Positions 13,716 through 26,600 of a DNA stretch of 64,000 nt are shown here, piece by piece. The position numbers were made by a program, and so were the translations under genes. The stretch is from contig NC_057925.1 of the NCBI RefSeq assembly GCF_018873765.1, positions 5,901,568 to 5,965,567 on the forward strand, in the 5' to 3' direction. The DNA is from Telopea speciosissima (Eukaryota > Streptophyta > Magnoliopsida > Proteales > Proteaceae). Numbering within the stretch: position 1 is the stretch's first letter; every line of letters begins with the position of its first letter. The notes below the pieces were generated by a model. It did no database searches, was not told the origin of the DNA, and worked only from the letters and a program-made list of their open reading frames with translations.

Positions 13716-15098
13716 AACACTACCTCTTACCCATGTCATGGGTTTTGGGGGTCCTCTTTTCCTGAAATCGTTATCCTCTCCCGTTACTGCATGATGCAAT
13801 AATGCATCGTGCAGCGGCTGCAGAGGCCATGTGCACCATGTGGGGCCCGCTATGCCACATGGCCTCTGTAGTGCCGCACGATGCAGTACTGCACCGTGCA
13901 GTAACAGGAGAGGATAAAAATTCCTTTTCTTGAAGATCTTAATCTTTTAGAGTAGTTTCCATCTAATTTGGTTGAAAATCCTCCCCCCCCCCCCATTGTG
14001 GGGTCTCTGATAAAAAAAAATAATAGAAGGATTGTAAGATAGGATTTCCCACAACAAGCATGTAGAAACACTTTTTTTCTTAAAATTTATTACATTATAG
14101 ATGTTTCATGTTTATATGTTATATATGCTATCTCCAATTCATGGGTGATCTGTTTTCTTTGAATATAGCATCTTGTTCTTCTCCATGTATTTTCTTAAAA
14201 TTTATTACATTATAGATGTTTCATGTTTATATGTTATATATGCTATCTCCAATTCATGGGGGATCTATTTTCTTTGAATATAGCATCTTGTTCTTCTCCA
14301 TGTAGTTAGGTTAGATTCTTCTAAGTTGAGATAGCATGTTGTTTCCTTGCTTGTTTCATGATGACTTCTATGATGTGCATATGATAATCCAGAGATCATT
14401 GTAGCCAATGTATTCATTGTAGTATTATGTCTTCTTTATTTGTGCACAAATAGTTTAAGATACATTAGGTTTTCATGCTTCAATGCGTATTTGTTTCTCA
14501 TGGTAGATCTAGGATCTTCATTGTTTTCGTATGTGTTTTAGGCCATGGTATTGTGCTTTAAATTCGGTATACTAACCTTGGTTTTGTAGCCAAACCTCTA
14601 GATATATGTTTCCTAAATCTTGATTCTCTTTATGCCATGTATTTTATTATGTGTTAATTTAAATGTGTTATACAATTTAGCTAAGTACTAGGGAGATTTT
14701 ACCAAAAAAAAAGAGTAATAGAGAGATCGATTTTCACTGGACGAACTGGAGTGCCTAACATTTTTCCATACCGTAACCTAGACCTATTTTCAGACCAATG
14801 GTTAGACCATCCCCATTGGATAAGTCTTGGAGTCAGATTTTGTTTTGTGTGGGTCCTAGACCCTAATCTAGATGACGACTCTTTATGTTTTGAATCATCT
14901 CATCCTATGTCTATGAGATGGAGGGTGACATGGCGATCCACGCGATGCACACCCGTGGTCCTCACACCAACCTGTGTGAGGACCATGTGATAATGAGGTG
15001 GAGGGTGACATGGCGATCCACGCGATGCACACCCGTGGTCCTCACACTAACCAAGTATATTCTGATTTAAAATGTAAAAATTACTTAAAAATATAAAA
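13716..15098. repeat. Direct repeat copy B, about 1.38 kb
   Basis: This is homologous to 10914-11985 in the same orientation. It is longer for two reasons: a 147 bp hairpin element sits at 13771-13917, and a segment of about 113 bp (ttcttaaaatttattacatt to ttcttctccatgta) is duplicated in tandem near 14081-14305. Confidence 0.6.
13771..13917. mobile_element. GC-rich hairpin element inserted in repeat B
   Basis: The ends ttatcctctcccgttactgc and, reversed, ttatcctctcctgttactgc form a near-perfect inverted repeat. The arms continue through tgcatcgtgcag and cagaggccatgtg to a small loop. The insertion is absent from copy A of the host repeat, which shows it moved in. The inner core cagaggccatgtg is shared with the hairpin at 33642-33773. 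Confidence 0.65.
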
Positions 15099-15462
15099 TT
15101 AAAAGAAGAGAAATTAATCCATATTATGCTAAAACATTTTTAAAAAAAACTGATAATAGTTAAATATAAGTAATTGGTTGGATAATCCATTAAATGTAAT
15201 AGAAAGACAGTTTTAATCAATTTTGTTTAATGTAAATCTAATATTAAGGATAAAATTTTTAGCTAAACTCATATTTTTTCTTCCCCCACCCCCAAACAAA
15301 AATCATTCTTCTTCATAATAGAATTTGAGAAGAACATTATATTTAGCTGGATTAGATTTGTATTCTTAAAGCATTACACAATATAATGTTCATGTTTGTA
15401 CTTAGAATTATATCTAGAGACAGAGAACCATAGGTCCTTTGGACCATCCACACACAATATCA

Positions 15463-18400
15463 TGGGCAGCAAGTATAAGACTAGAAATACAATAAACAAA
15501 TAGTAAATACAAGACTTATCTGGTTGGTATGACAGATAGTATCGCACCACGTCAACAATACAAATCCTCTTGTGTAACCCGAACAATAAATGGTAGAGTC
15601 GAGTCACATCAAATGATGTTGTCCTTAAGGTTTTAGATGTCCCAATTCTGCAATCCGGGTTGACCATGCATCTATACCCCTAAGATAAAACAACTCTCTA
15701 ATCACATAGGTTGTAGTTCCAAATGTGATTACAAAGGGCGTCCAAAGGCTATATTCACTAACTCATCAACACTGACCGACTACGGTGGGAAAGAAAACAT
15801 AATATAAAACTGCTTCTAATTATGTTTTCCAAAACAACTGTTAGAGAATGAGCAAGACACCTCCTCTCTTTATATAGGAGAAGAAGAGACACCACTAAGG
15901 GATGTCTCCAAAAGAAATGCTCCAAAACATGTGTCTTTTCCCATAAGCCTTGTTTGTTAGCCATTCAAACAAGTCTTCCAATGGGCACCCATTGGCTATT
16001 TAGGTGTCTATAAGGAAAGACATAACCCTCTAACATATCCATAAAAAACGTGTTTTGAATCTTTAATTTTAAATACAATTAAAAATCCAACAATCCCCCA
16101 CAGATTCAAAATACTGATAAAATAAAACACTGAACTAGTGAATATATTAAACATAGTAGGACACATCGTTGTAGGTGTCTTTCGGATTTGAACCTACACT
16201 AGGTCTGATGAACTTCGCTACAGAATACAGGTGAAGTCAGACTTCTTGAACCTTTCCTCATTGGCGTAGCCGACAAGCCCACCATCCATATCCTACCAGT
16301 CGACCTTACGTGACTTAACCCGTTCACGAAAAAATTGGACATTTTTTTAAAAACCGGTCTTGTCTCCTATCTCGGTCTCATGGATGTTTAAAGAGTTCGC
16401 CTTTAAAACTCTCATCGGTAGGCGGCCACACCTCCTACATCCACTAAGGTCAGCCAGTGTGCACCACAGTTAACACACCCCCACATTTCGTAGGATTTAG
16501 CTTGATTAAGAGTATCTAACTCATCTTTATTTCATTGTGGTGGTACTACTTTCCCATGTAACCAGAATGAGTAAATTTTAGTAGTACTAGTCAGATCATC
16601 CGGTGACTTTGTTTGTACCCTTTGAACCTAATTCAGGAGTTAAACCTCTTCACATAGGTTGGATATCTATCACATGACCTATGACACAGGCCTTACGAAC
16701 TCATTCCTTTAGATGTATACCACAGTAGTGGTCAGAGGCTATATAATAGTATTAGTCATTCTTGTCCCGACTATACTGAGCTGATAACGCTACCTTCCTT
16801 AGCCTCACCAGATATATGTAACAAAGACATATTAGTCTTTATTTCTCTACTGACCATGCCTTTGTATTTCGTAACACAATTTGGCTTGGTCATCACCATA
16901 TATCTATCATTTATATTCATAGCCTTATGGCTCCAGAACCAGCTTTCCTACGAAGCCATAAAAATAAAACCATGGTGGGATCTATAACTTAGGCTTATAT
17001 CACCGATTCCATGAATCACCCCCCACCAACATACCTTTAAACTAAGGTAATCTTCCAAATATTTACATAACCGAATCTAAATATATCTATTAGATTCAAT
17101 TTTCAAGTAAAGATTAATCATTCTACTTGGCTTTATTTATCTCTTAAGAAGAGACTCAACATGTAAATATACGCATTCTCTTAATAACTCCCACATTTTG
17201 GATTTATCACATTTAGAGATATAAGCCAAAATAATATGAGATTGCCCTTATAAGAAAGCAGTAACCCCCACACTTCCATACTAATTTACCCATGCAACAT
17301 TACTTGCATATCAAATATAGTATGGCTTTCAAATTCATGTTCCACTCAATTTTATAATTACATGCACAAACACCAATAGAATAAGCATTCGACCAATATA
17401 TATACAATGTCACTTATCTTTATCAACAACTGATTTGATCAACAAATACGGTCACTTGGTTTTACTTGATTTACTGACCAATAAATCCACCAGACAAACC
17501 AACACCCAAATTATCTAATCTGATAACCGAGCCTCCAACCTATTCTCAAAATATAGATCAGTCAATATGGTCACACAGCTTTACTAGCCAATAGTTTCAA
17601 CCTAAAAATATGGTGACCATCAAATACAAGAACTAGGCATTCAACACAATCATAATATATTGAAACAGCCATGTGGCCATACACATAGTGCACATAAAAA
17701 TCACCAAGAGAAATCAATATTATAATAATATATGGTTGGACCTACCATATATGGTCCAGTCTTAACTTGACTCCAACTGTGTTACACAACCCAAAAACCA
17801 TATGTATGTATGTAGGTAACCAAAATACTTGGCATGTGCAGCCCCAAGTACAAAATTAATACAATATGAGTTGGCATAAGCAATCTATTAAATTCTTCCA
17901 ACTGATGCCTCCACCAAAAGGTGCCATTGAATAACCCAAATAAAATGGAACAAACCCAACACTAAAATGTTTACAATCCCAAAGGGTATGTGCCATGTCA
18001 AAATGTTACAATTATAATTGGTTCGGATGCTCTCATATTAAATGGACGGACACGTACAAAAACAAATAATCCAACACATGGTGACCAACTTTATCAACCG
18101 AAACATGTAAGACCAAAGAGTACCTTTAAAAACCGAAAGGACCAATGTAGTGTCTGTCTTAAATCAATAAATCAATAGGTATTTCCAAATGGTGGCAGTC
18201 CAATACAGCCGGTTGAAACTGATTCCTCAAAGAATGGGAATCCAAAACAAAGAGTTACAATAGCCACATATAAACGGCTTTCAAAGCAATTAACACCCAT
18301 CAATAATATTAACAGTCATGTTCGACTCATGAAAAGCAAGCAAACTCAAATAAACTTTATTAAAATAGAATACCTTAATGAACCATAACAAGATTCACAA

Positions 18401-19335
18401 TAAAACGTATGAATGCTTCAACAATAAAACCCCACCATGCACCTTCTCAGCCCATCTCCGGATTTTTGAAATCCATGGGATGAATTCACAATACTCCTTT
18501 CTCTCTCTACATCATTAAAGCACAAGAAATCCTGTTTCCGTTGTGTTGTTCAATGGATAAGGCATACCAACACGTATAAGAGAGACTTTCTCTTGCAATA
18601 CCAATAAGTTTGACAAATAGGAAACCAGAATTCCTAATAACTATGAAATTTAACAGTCTTATACCTTCATAAAAACCTTAAGATTGTAAGAACAAAATAT
18701 CATGGGCAGCAAGTATAAGACTAGAAATACAATAAACAAATAATAAATACAAGACTTGTCTGGTTGGTATGACAAATAGTATCGCACCGCGTCAATAATA
18801 CAAGTTCTCTTGTGTAACCTGAACAATAAATGGTAGAGTCGAGTCACATCAAACGATGCTGTCCTTAAGGTTTTTATATGCCCCAATTCTGCAATCCGGA
18901 TTGACCATGCATCTATACCCCCAAGATAAAACAACTCTCTAACCACATAGGTTGCAGTTCCAAATATGATTACAAAGGGTGTCCAAAGCCTATATATTCA
19001 CTAACTCATCAATACTGATCGACTACGGTGGGAAAGAAAACATAATATAAAACTGCTTCTAATTATGTTTTCCAAAACAACTGTTAGAGAATGAGCAAGA
19101 CACCTCCTCTCTTTATATAGGAGAAGACGAGACACCACTAAGGGATGTCTCCAAAAGAAATGCTCCAAAACATGTGTCTTTTCCCATAAGGCTAATTTGT
19201 TAGCCATTCAAACAAGTCTTCCAATAGGCACTCATTGGCTATTTAGGTGTCTATAAGGAAAGACATAACCCTTTAACATATCCATAAAAAACGTGTTTTG
19301 AATCTTTAATTTTAAATACAATTAAAAATCCAACA
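15463..19335 (-). mobile_element. Non-autonomous LTR retrotransposon (LARD-like)
   Basis: The two LTRs are 15463-16092 (630 bp) and 18703-19335 (633 bp). On the minus strand each starts TGTTGGATTTTTAATTG and ends GCTGCCCA, giving TG...CA termini. The flanks are tatca at 15458-15462 and again at 19336-19340, a 5 bp target duplication. A purine-rich tract (minus strand gtgggggat) lies directly before the 3' LTR at 16093, which fixes the minus orientation. The 2.6 kb interior has no gag or pol frame, so it must have moved in trans. A canonical initiator-Met primer binding site is not evident after the 5' LTR. Confidence 0.75.
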
Positions 19336-19340
19336 TATCA

Positions 19341-20171
19341 CATTCTAACTTTCATGGCTCAAGCTTCCCTTACTACTCCTAGGCCCACTTCTTAATTCTA
19401 ATCTGAAAAATCATAAAAAGTTTAAAATTTTTTATTGGAAATTAAACCTACCTATTAAAAAAAGATCGAGAAACATGGAATCTTTACTTGAAAAAGAATC
19501 TAGGATTTAGGATCTCACTTTATGGGCCTTATAGATACTAATGGGCTACGCTGGTTGGTGGTCATTTAATGTTCACAAATGGGCCTAAACAGATGGTCAT
19601 TGACTATCCGTGGGCCAATCAAATTGTGGACTGGTCAGGTCTTAGAATTTATTGGAACAGTTAATCCTGGCCCAGGTTCATGGTGTACGATCCATCTGTT
19701 ATTTCAGCTTAGGACCATATCATTGCCCTTGCCAGACATTTTAGGCCCAATCTTGCTCATTAATGCCCACAAATGGCCTCTTTGAGAAAAAAAAAAAAAA
19801 AAAAAAAAAAGGGAAAAACCCATGGTGGGCTCTTAGCCCGGAAATCATTAAATCTTTTTTCTCATTGTATGATTTCATAGCGGACTCAGTTCCTTTTCAC
19901 CCATCGCATACGAAATTTTCATCATTGGAGGGCCCAAGTATGCTTGGATGGGACTTGTCTGAATGGCTATTGGAAATGGACGCCTAAATAGCTGGAGACG
20001 ATAACTGTAATGGAGGAAATGGAGGGGCAGATAACTGGAGAAGATAATTTTTCCCTGCACGTGTGGTAGAAAACTTTCCTCTTTCACAGATATAGAAGGT
20101 CTCGTTTAATATGTGAGTCAAGTTACGGGCAAGCAGAAGCCCGGTTTTGTGATATGGGTTATCCCACTTGT
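19341..20171. other. Intergenic, no gene seen
   Basis: It contains an A-run (about 19786-19810) and short overlapping frames without domains. Confidence 0.35.
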
Positions 20172-20199
20172 AGAGAGAGAGAGAGAGAGAGAGAGAGAG
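20172..20199. repeat. (GA)n microsatellite
   Basis: An uninterrupted AG/GA dinucleotide run of about 28 bases. Comparable GA or CT runs occur near 23394-23420, 25373-25393, 27582-27606, 35578-35622, 38811-38837 and 47324-47351. Confidence 0.9.
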
Positions 20200-20206
20200 C
20201 TACATC

Positions 20207-20455
20207 ATGCCTACACTAGGAACTGTTAAACCTAACACGATGCAGAGAAGAATGGAAATCACAAACATAATCACACAATGCGCACAAAGATTTACGTGGT
20301 TCGACAAGGTTGCCTATATCCACGATGGGATGAGATCTGTTTCACTATCAATGGAGAATAGGGTTACAGTCGCTCTTTCCAGACACCTCTCTCAGATTTG
20401 CAACACGTAGAAAGAACTCTCGCTATGGATTTATAGCGAAACCCTATATAGGAAC
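20207..20455. repeat. LTR-type repeat, copy 2 (homolog at 10441)
   Basis: It shares atttacgtggttcgacaagg, cactatcaatggagaatagg and ctcgctatggatttatagcg with copy 1, in the same orientation and order. There is no partner LTR or internal domain beside it. Confidence 0.5.
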
Positions 20456-22260
20456 CCCTGGAAGCTCCACATAGCAGTCCATCATCAGAAGTCAAGACAC
20501 CAAAACTTCAATAGGAACCATTTCTATAAATGTGCCACTTTTCAACCACATGGACCTATGATTTGGCAAGCGACCATTGGATATATTTGGGAACCTCATT
20601 GATAAGCCTATTGTCAAATTTAATGAATTATGTTAAGTGTATGGCTCAACATATAGAGTCCAATTCCTTTGCACTAATGTGTGAGAGGTAACCACCTATC
20701 CCATTTTTGTCATTTACAAGGAGAGGATGGGTATTAATGGAAACAAAAAGGACAAGTGATTACCTCTCACATGCACATTCACTTGTCCTCTCTCTCTAAC
20801 ACGAGCACTAAAATCCATGTGTAATGCCCAAATTCATTATTTATCAAACTATTTCCATCTTAGTTGTATAAAGTATAAACTCCGTTTGTTTCTTTGTAAT
20901 AAGATGGAAAAGAAAAAATTTTCTTGTAAAAAGGATTTATTCTGTTTGTTTTAACATAAAATGTCCAAAAAATTAACATTAAGATAAATTTCCATGTAAA
21001 ATATCATTTGTATGGAAAATTTTACAAAGGAACAAAACAGGACTAAAGGAACATTCAAAACAGTGCACATTATTATCCTCTTTAATTCCTAAAGCTGGCA
21101 ATGCGGCAGTGTCAGGTGGAAATGCCGACACATAGTAGATCGGACATTAATTATATGTTGGTGAACTTTGACAACGTTAGCTATGGGACCTAGCTGGATA
21201 AGACCATAATGTTGTTAATGGATATGAAGATGAGCTTCACAAAGAAGAACCCTAAAAATCCCATCTATCATGATTCATGACAAAAAATAGAAATTAATGA
21301 AGCACCATTTTTCTACCCTATTGTCCTCTTAATTCCTCTCAGAATCTTTGAAGGCATCAGAACCCTATCTTCCCTCCTCCCCAGCTGCAATGGAATTGGT
21401 CGGTAATATTAATTGTAAGCATCGGGTGGATTTGAAACAATAATGATCTATATCTCTGTATTAAGATTATGCTACACTGAGCCGTTTTAATTTGAAGTAG
21501 GAGAAATTAAGGAGAGGGTTAAGGATTTTAAGACTTTAATTAGGTTATGCTTAGTGGGTTTTAATTTGACAAATTAATTGCTGTGTGCTTAGTGGGTTTT
21601 AATTTGACAAATTATTTGCTGTGTGCTGTGCTTCCAATCAGTCTTTAAAATGAGCTATAATGGTCCTTAATAATATGTAACCCTCAAAATTTGGCCTAAA
21701 GGCCACGCTGCTAGTAGTATAGACTCCCTAGATCAAAATGGGCTTCAAATAAATAGATCACTCCCAAGAACATAATATACCCAAAAAAAAAAAAAATAAA
21801 AAAATAAAAAAATCATATTAGTTAAATATAGGTTTTGGTTTATCAAATTACTCACTAAATCTTTCGTTTAATCAAATTATCCGAAATAAAAAATGTGTAT
21901 CATCGAACTGCCCTAAACATTGCCCACTCTACGAGAGACCCTCATCCGTATACATTTTTGACATTCCCCCCCTCCCCCAACTATTGCAACAAAAATATTT
22001 GAAGGAGCTGTTAATCCCTTTCTTGGGCTGTAGTTATCCCTTTCTCCCTTGGACTTGTTATGGCTGTCTATCACACCCATGCTTAGATTATTAACACCAC
22101 CTTTGGACATTTTTATGGTGACATAAGGGGGAAAATGTTAAAAACATACACGAGTGAGGACTACAAAGTAGAGTGGACAAATCCTGATTTTTGAGTAATT
22201 TAGTTAAACAAAAAATTAGGAGTGTAATAATTTGATAAACCAAAATCTATTTTTGGGTAA
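20456..22260. other. Intergenic, no gene seen; short tandem repeat
   Basis: A 38 bp unit (gcttagtgggttttaatttg ... gctgtgt) is tandemly duplicated at 21549-21625. The remainder is AT-rich with poly-A near 21783. Confidence 0.4.
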
Positions 22261-22280
22261 TTTGATAATGTTTAAAAAAA

Positions 22281-22436
22281 GAGGGTCGTCGCTTGGTGAG
22301 ATGGCAAGGTCTCGTTACTATCAGCGTAGTGGCTCGAGTTCGAGTCCTGGGAATCAGAAGGAGACGGGGTAAGTCTGCCTATCATCTACGACCCTGTAAA
22401 ATGCGAGAGCCTTGTGCATTAGGTACGACCCCCTTT
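22281..22436 (+). mobile_element. tRNA-derived SINE (Au-like) with target duplication
   Basis: The head resembles a tRNA gene with a degenerate A box (cttggtgagatgg, about 22292-22304) and a good B box (gagttcgagtcc, 22336-22347), which are internal RNA polymerase III promoter elements. The tail has gagagccttgtgcattaggt followed by acgaccccctt, which resembles the conserved 3' end of the Au SINE family of flowering plants. Direct repeats tttgataatgttt...aaa flank it at 22261-22276 and 22434-22450. The element is about 155 bp and non-coding. Family assignment rests on remembered features, not on a search. Confidence 0.65.
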
Positions 22437-23099
22437 GATAATGTTTTAAAAACAAAAATCCACGAACCAGTGTGCTTGGTGAATTAATGTCCTAAGTTTT
22501 TCTTTTGGTACTTATCTCAATCTAAGGAATTTTTCCCCCTATCCTTTTGAAAACTAAGTAGTCTAAAGACCCTAAGTTGGAATTTGGTAGTTAAAGTTGA
22601 AAATCAAACCAAATTAAGCTTTAGTCTAATATGGTACTTCCCCTCTTAACACATTTCCACCCATAATTTGAAAGTGCTTTTAGAAATATCCTTAATGGGG
22701 GAAGGTTAGACACTAGCTAGCTAGTACCGGTGAGTTTCAGTTACTCATCTATGTTGACCTAACAAGAAATTAACTACTTCAAATGGAACTATTTATATAT
22801 ATTATTTGGTTATGATTCTGTGATGGACCATTCTTGGACGATCATGAAGTCTCAATCTATAATCAAACCATTAAAGAATGAAGTTTAGCTTGAAAGTTAT
22901 TCTGATCTAATGGTCCAATGTGAAAGCCACCTGCCACTACCTTTTGAATCAGAACCCTAAAATTCAATTGAGAGAGACAGAGAGGCAATGTGAAAGGGAT
23001 CTGTTGTGTCACATTCATGAAATAGAAGGCATGCATGCACTCATACGAAAGCCACATGGAAGTTTGACTCTCACACTCGTCCCATACTTTGTAATCCTT

Positions 23100-23237
23100 C
23101 CCAAAGAAATTCTCTTCTTCAAGTTCTGACTTTTAAGAAAATTGTAACAAAAACTATAACCTTTCTCTCCCAAAGAAATTCTCTTCTTCAAGTTCTGACT
23201 TTTAAGAAAATTGTATCAAAAACTATAACCTTTCTCT
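23100..23237. repeat. 69 bp tandem duplication downstream of the TGA gene
   Basis: Two adjacent copies of a 69 bp unit beginning ccaaagaaattctcttcttc differ by about one base (gtaac versus gtatc). They lie 377-514 bp beyond the stop codon of the TGA gene on its 3' side, so they may fall in its 3' UTR or just past it. Confidence 0.75.
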
Positions 23238-23389
23238 CCTCAATCCCTTTCCTCACTTCTTCTTCTTCTTGTGGTGCCTTCTTGAGTTGTTCAATTCTCT
23301 CTTCAACATTCACTTTCTTCCTCATTCCTTGGTCAGAAAAGGCTGCCAAATCATTACCTCTTTCTCAATTTCTTGATCTAGAAAGAGAG

Positions 23390-23425
<36 letters not shown>

Positions 23426-23613
23426 CTTTAAGCCAATCTTCCAATCCTGCTTTGACATAAAATGCTTTCTATTAATCTCTATAATCTAACTACCTATACA
23501 TCTCCATTGTAAAAAGATTGATCGAGTCAAAAGGAACTTTGAAGAGGGGGGGATCCCTTTAAAGTTCAACTTAAAAGAGAATTTTAAGAAGACTTTGGAG
23601 ATGGCGGGGTGAT

Positions 23614-26600
23614 TCATTCTTGACGTGGTCGTGACAACCACAGAGAACTAAGAGCTCGGAGTCTATGGAAGTACTCAGCGATGGCCAAGTAACACCTCGC
23701 AGCCTGACGGATCGTCAATATCTGATGCAGTCTATGCAGTGTCTGCTGCCTCAAATTATCCGCCTGTAAGTAATCCCAAACATAAACGTCATCATTAACT
23801 TCTAATTAAATCCCTTACTTAACCCTTAACCCTTAACCCTAAGTGAGGAAAAAAAAATTTAAAATCCCATTTGTGCATGTACTGCCCAGTGCATCTTTAA
23901 AGTGCACCACAGTTGTGCATTTGATTTTTATCCTCCCAAGTGTAGTGGCCACCATTCGATGCACTTTAAAGGTGCATTGGGCAGTGCACCGCACTTGAGA
24001 GGATGTAAATCCGTATTGATGTGGATATATGATATCCACAGGTCGCACTTGAGAGGATGGAATTCCATATTGATGTGGATATATGATATCCACGGGACAA
24101 GTCAGGTCAATTCTGGATATTAGGTCTGATAGTTATCTTGCAAATCCCAAATCTGAGACTCTTTTCAAGCCATAAAAGTTATTCGCATGGATTTAGTTAT
24201 TGGTATCGTATACGGTTAGCCCCCGAATCAGACTGATATTGGTATTGGTATTGATATCAGTAGGAATCGATACCAACGGCAATATCGTGAACTAAAACCT
24301 TGATTATTTGGTCTTTTGATGCCAGCTTGGTCGGGTTCTTTGCCAAAAGGGAAGAATGTAGATAAGGGCCAATTCAAACCCAACACCAGTTATTACTTGG
24401 GTTAGAGTCCAAATCCACTCCCCACATGGGGAACGATTTCATTCCATTCACATCGTCCATGAGGTGTGGGTCTGGTATACAAAAGATGAGTTTTACACCC
24501 TCTGCATAATAGAGATTAAGGGGAACTGTCCCCATGATCTAAATTGCTTGGGTTAAACCATAAAAGGCCCGTACCAAAAAAAAACCCATAAAAGGCCAAA
24601 CGGTGAGGAAATATCCTCTAGCACCTTGGTCGTGTGACTTGAGGCTATGTTTGGTATGTATTTTTTGAAAAGATTCTAGGTTTAGAACAAATTATGAAGT
24701 GAGAAAATAAAAAAGAAAATGTCCTCTAGCAATTTGATGAGTAGATAGTGTTACTTAAGGCTACGTTTGGTACACATTTTTGGAATAGATTTTGGGTCTA
24801 TTATATATTTTGAATCGCTAGAAAATAAAGAAAGGGAAAAAGATCTCCACTTGGTGGTGTTTCCTACACTCTCTCACAGGCCACCGTGAGATGATGTCTC
24901 TACCCCTTGGATAGATACCCAGGCATGCTCACCCATTGGCCTAGGTGCTTGTACAGAGGCCATACGAATAAGTAGAGATCTCTTGCCCATAAAAAAGTTG
25001 GGTTTCAAAATGTGTTCTGGACCCAAAATTTATTCTGAAAATGCATATATACCAAACACAACCTAAGTGCTCAATATGAGGTCCACACTATATACCTGTC
25101 TGACGAAACCTTCGAGGGTGGAGAGCTTGTTCATGGCTATGGCCATCTGACCCATATAGTTGGCCATGTTGGGAGGGCAACTAAGCGCATCAGAGGCAAT
25201 TGTGTCCGAGAGGGAGTGATTGAGGGCTTCAAGCCCTTGCGACAAAGCTTCCTCAGCCTCTTGTGTCGACTGCTGTAACCCACATATCCCCATAATCTGT
25301 TGCTCCGTCAATGGCTCAATATGATTCACAATAATCTACAAACACAACATAGAAACTAAAACAATTAGAAAAAGAGAGAGAGAGAGAGAGAGACAGACAG
25401 AGAGTCACGGCGCCTTAGCATTCTTTCCATACAACCTACCAAATATTGGAGTAACAAACAAGCCTTTATAACAAGGAAGGGAATGATTCCAAAAAAGAGC
25501 CTTTTATTGGAAATCCTCACGACTATCCGGACATAATACGCCCATGCATTAAACCTATTCCTCCCTTCCATAGAATCTCATCATATCTCTTCTTCAACCT
25601 CATCTCATTACAAAATCCATGATAGTTACTTATTTACTATACGTGCTGACATGGACAAGAGAGGCTTTCCACGTGGACCACCCATATAGTATCCACCTGG
25701 ATGATGTACCACGTCAGCCCTAATACACAAAAGCCGCGTTCTCTTTTCTTAAAATGATGAAACTTCCTTATATGTATATATTACCTTCACCTAATCTCAT
25801 GCATTACGTTTGTGTTTCCATTCCTAGAGACAAAAAACCTAATTCAGACCTACCCTTTCTCCGTTTCTCCACCTTCCTAGCTTCTTTAGGAATTAAGGAC
25901 AAAAGAGGAAAAGTAATGATATTGTAGAATGGGTCTTTGAGTTTAAAGTTCTTACCTTGATAAGCTCCGATGGCCGGAATCCGCCCATCCACATGAAGCA
26001 CCGCTCTGCTGGTGTCTTCCACATGCCGGAAACAATATGAAACACATCTGATTTCAATACCATGCTCTTAAGATTCATAATTTCATCGTAGTGTGCTAGA
26101 CAATTGTCGACGAATAACCGTAACTCGTTCTCCGGCAAGTGTTCTTGCACCGCCGCTCGGAGTTCGCACATGAGCCGGTGGTGTTCCTCGAGCCACCTTG
26201 CATACTCCATGTCGAAAACCGCCGCATCTAAACCAATAATTTAACTTGTTTTGAAACATAAATTTATGTCTCAATTGAAGAATTAAGTAGAGGTGAAAGG
26301 AATTAATACCTGAGCTTATACTGTTAATGCCAACTGGGAGGCCTTGGTCCCCTAAAAGGGCTCCTCCTCCTCCTCCTCCAAAAAAAATACCCTAATCAAG
26401 AAAACCCAATTTGTATTAATAATGGAATCACTCTCTTTGACATTAAGAGATCAAAAAGCTTCATTATGTACTACTCACTTGAGATCTAGCCCTTTGGAGC
26501 TCTTGTTCAAGCTGAGTGAGCTTAATCCTACTTGATTCCAGCTGCTGTACATAGGCCTGTAAAAATGTAAAAAAAGACCAGAAGAAAGAAGGAATGATAA

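Noticed and set aside
10914..15098. LTR pair interpretation for the 1.1 kb direct repeats
   Set aside because: Neither copy has TG...CA ends, and no primer site, polypurine tract or target duplication was found.
22281..22360. Possible tRNA gene
   Set aside because: A and B boxes are present, but the arms do not fold into a cloverleaf and a SINE-type 3' end and target duplication follow. It is a SINE head.
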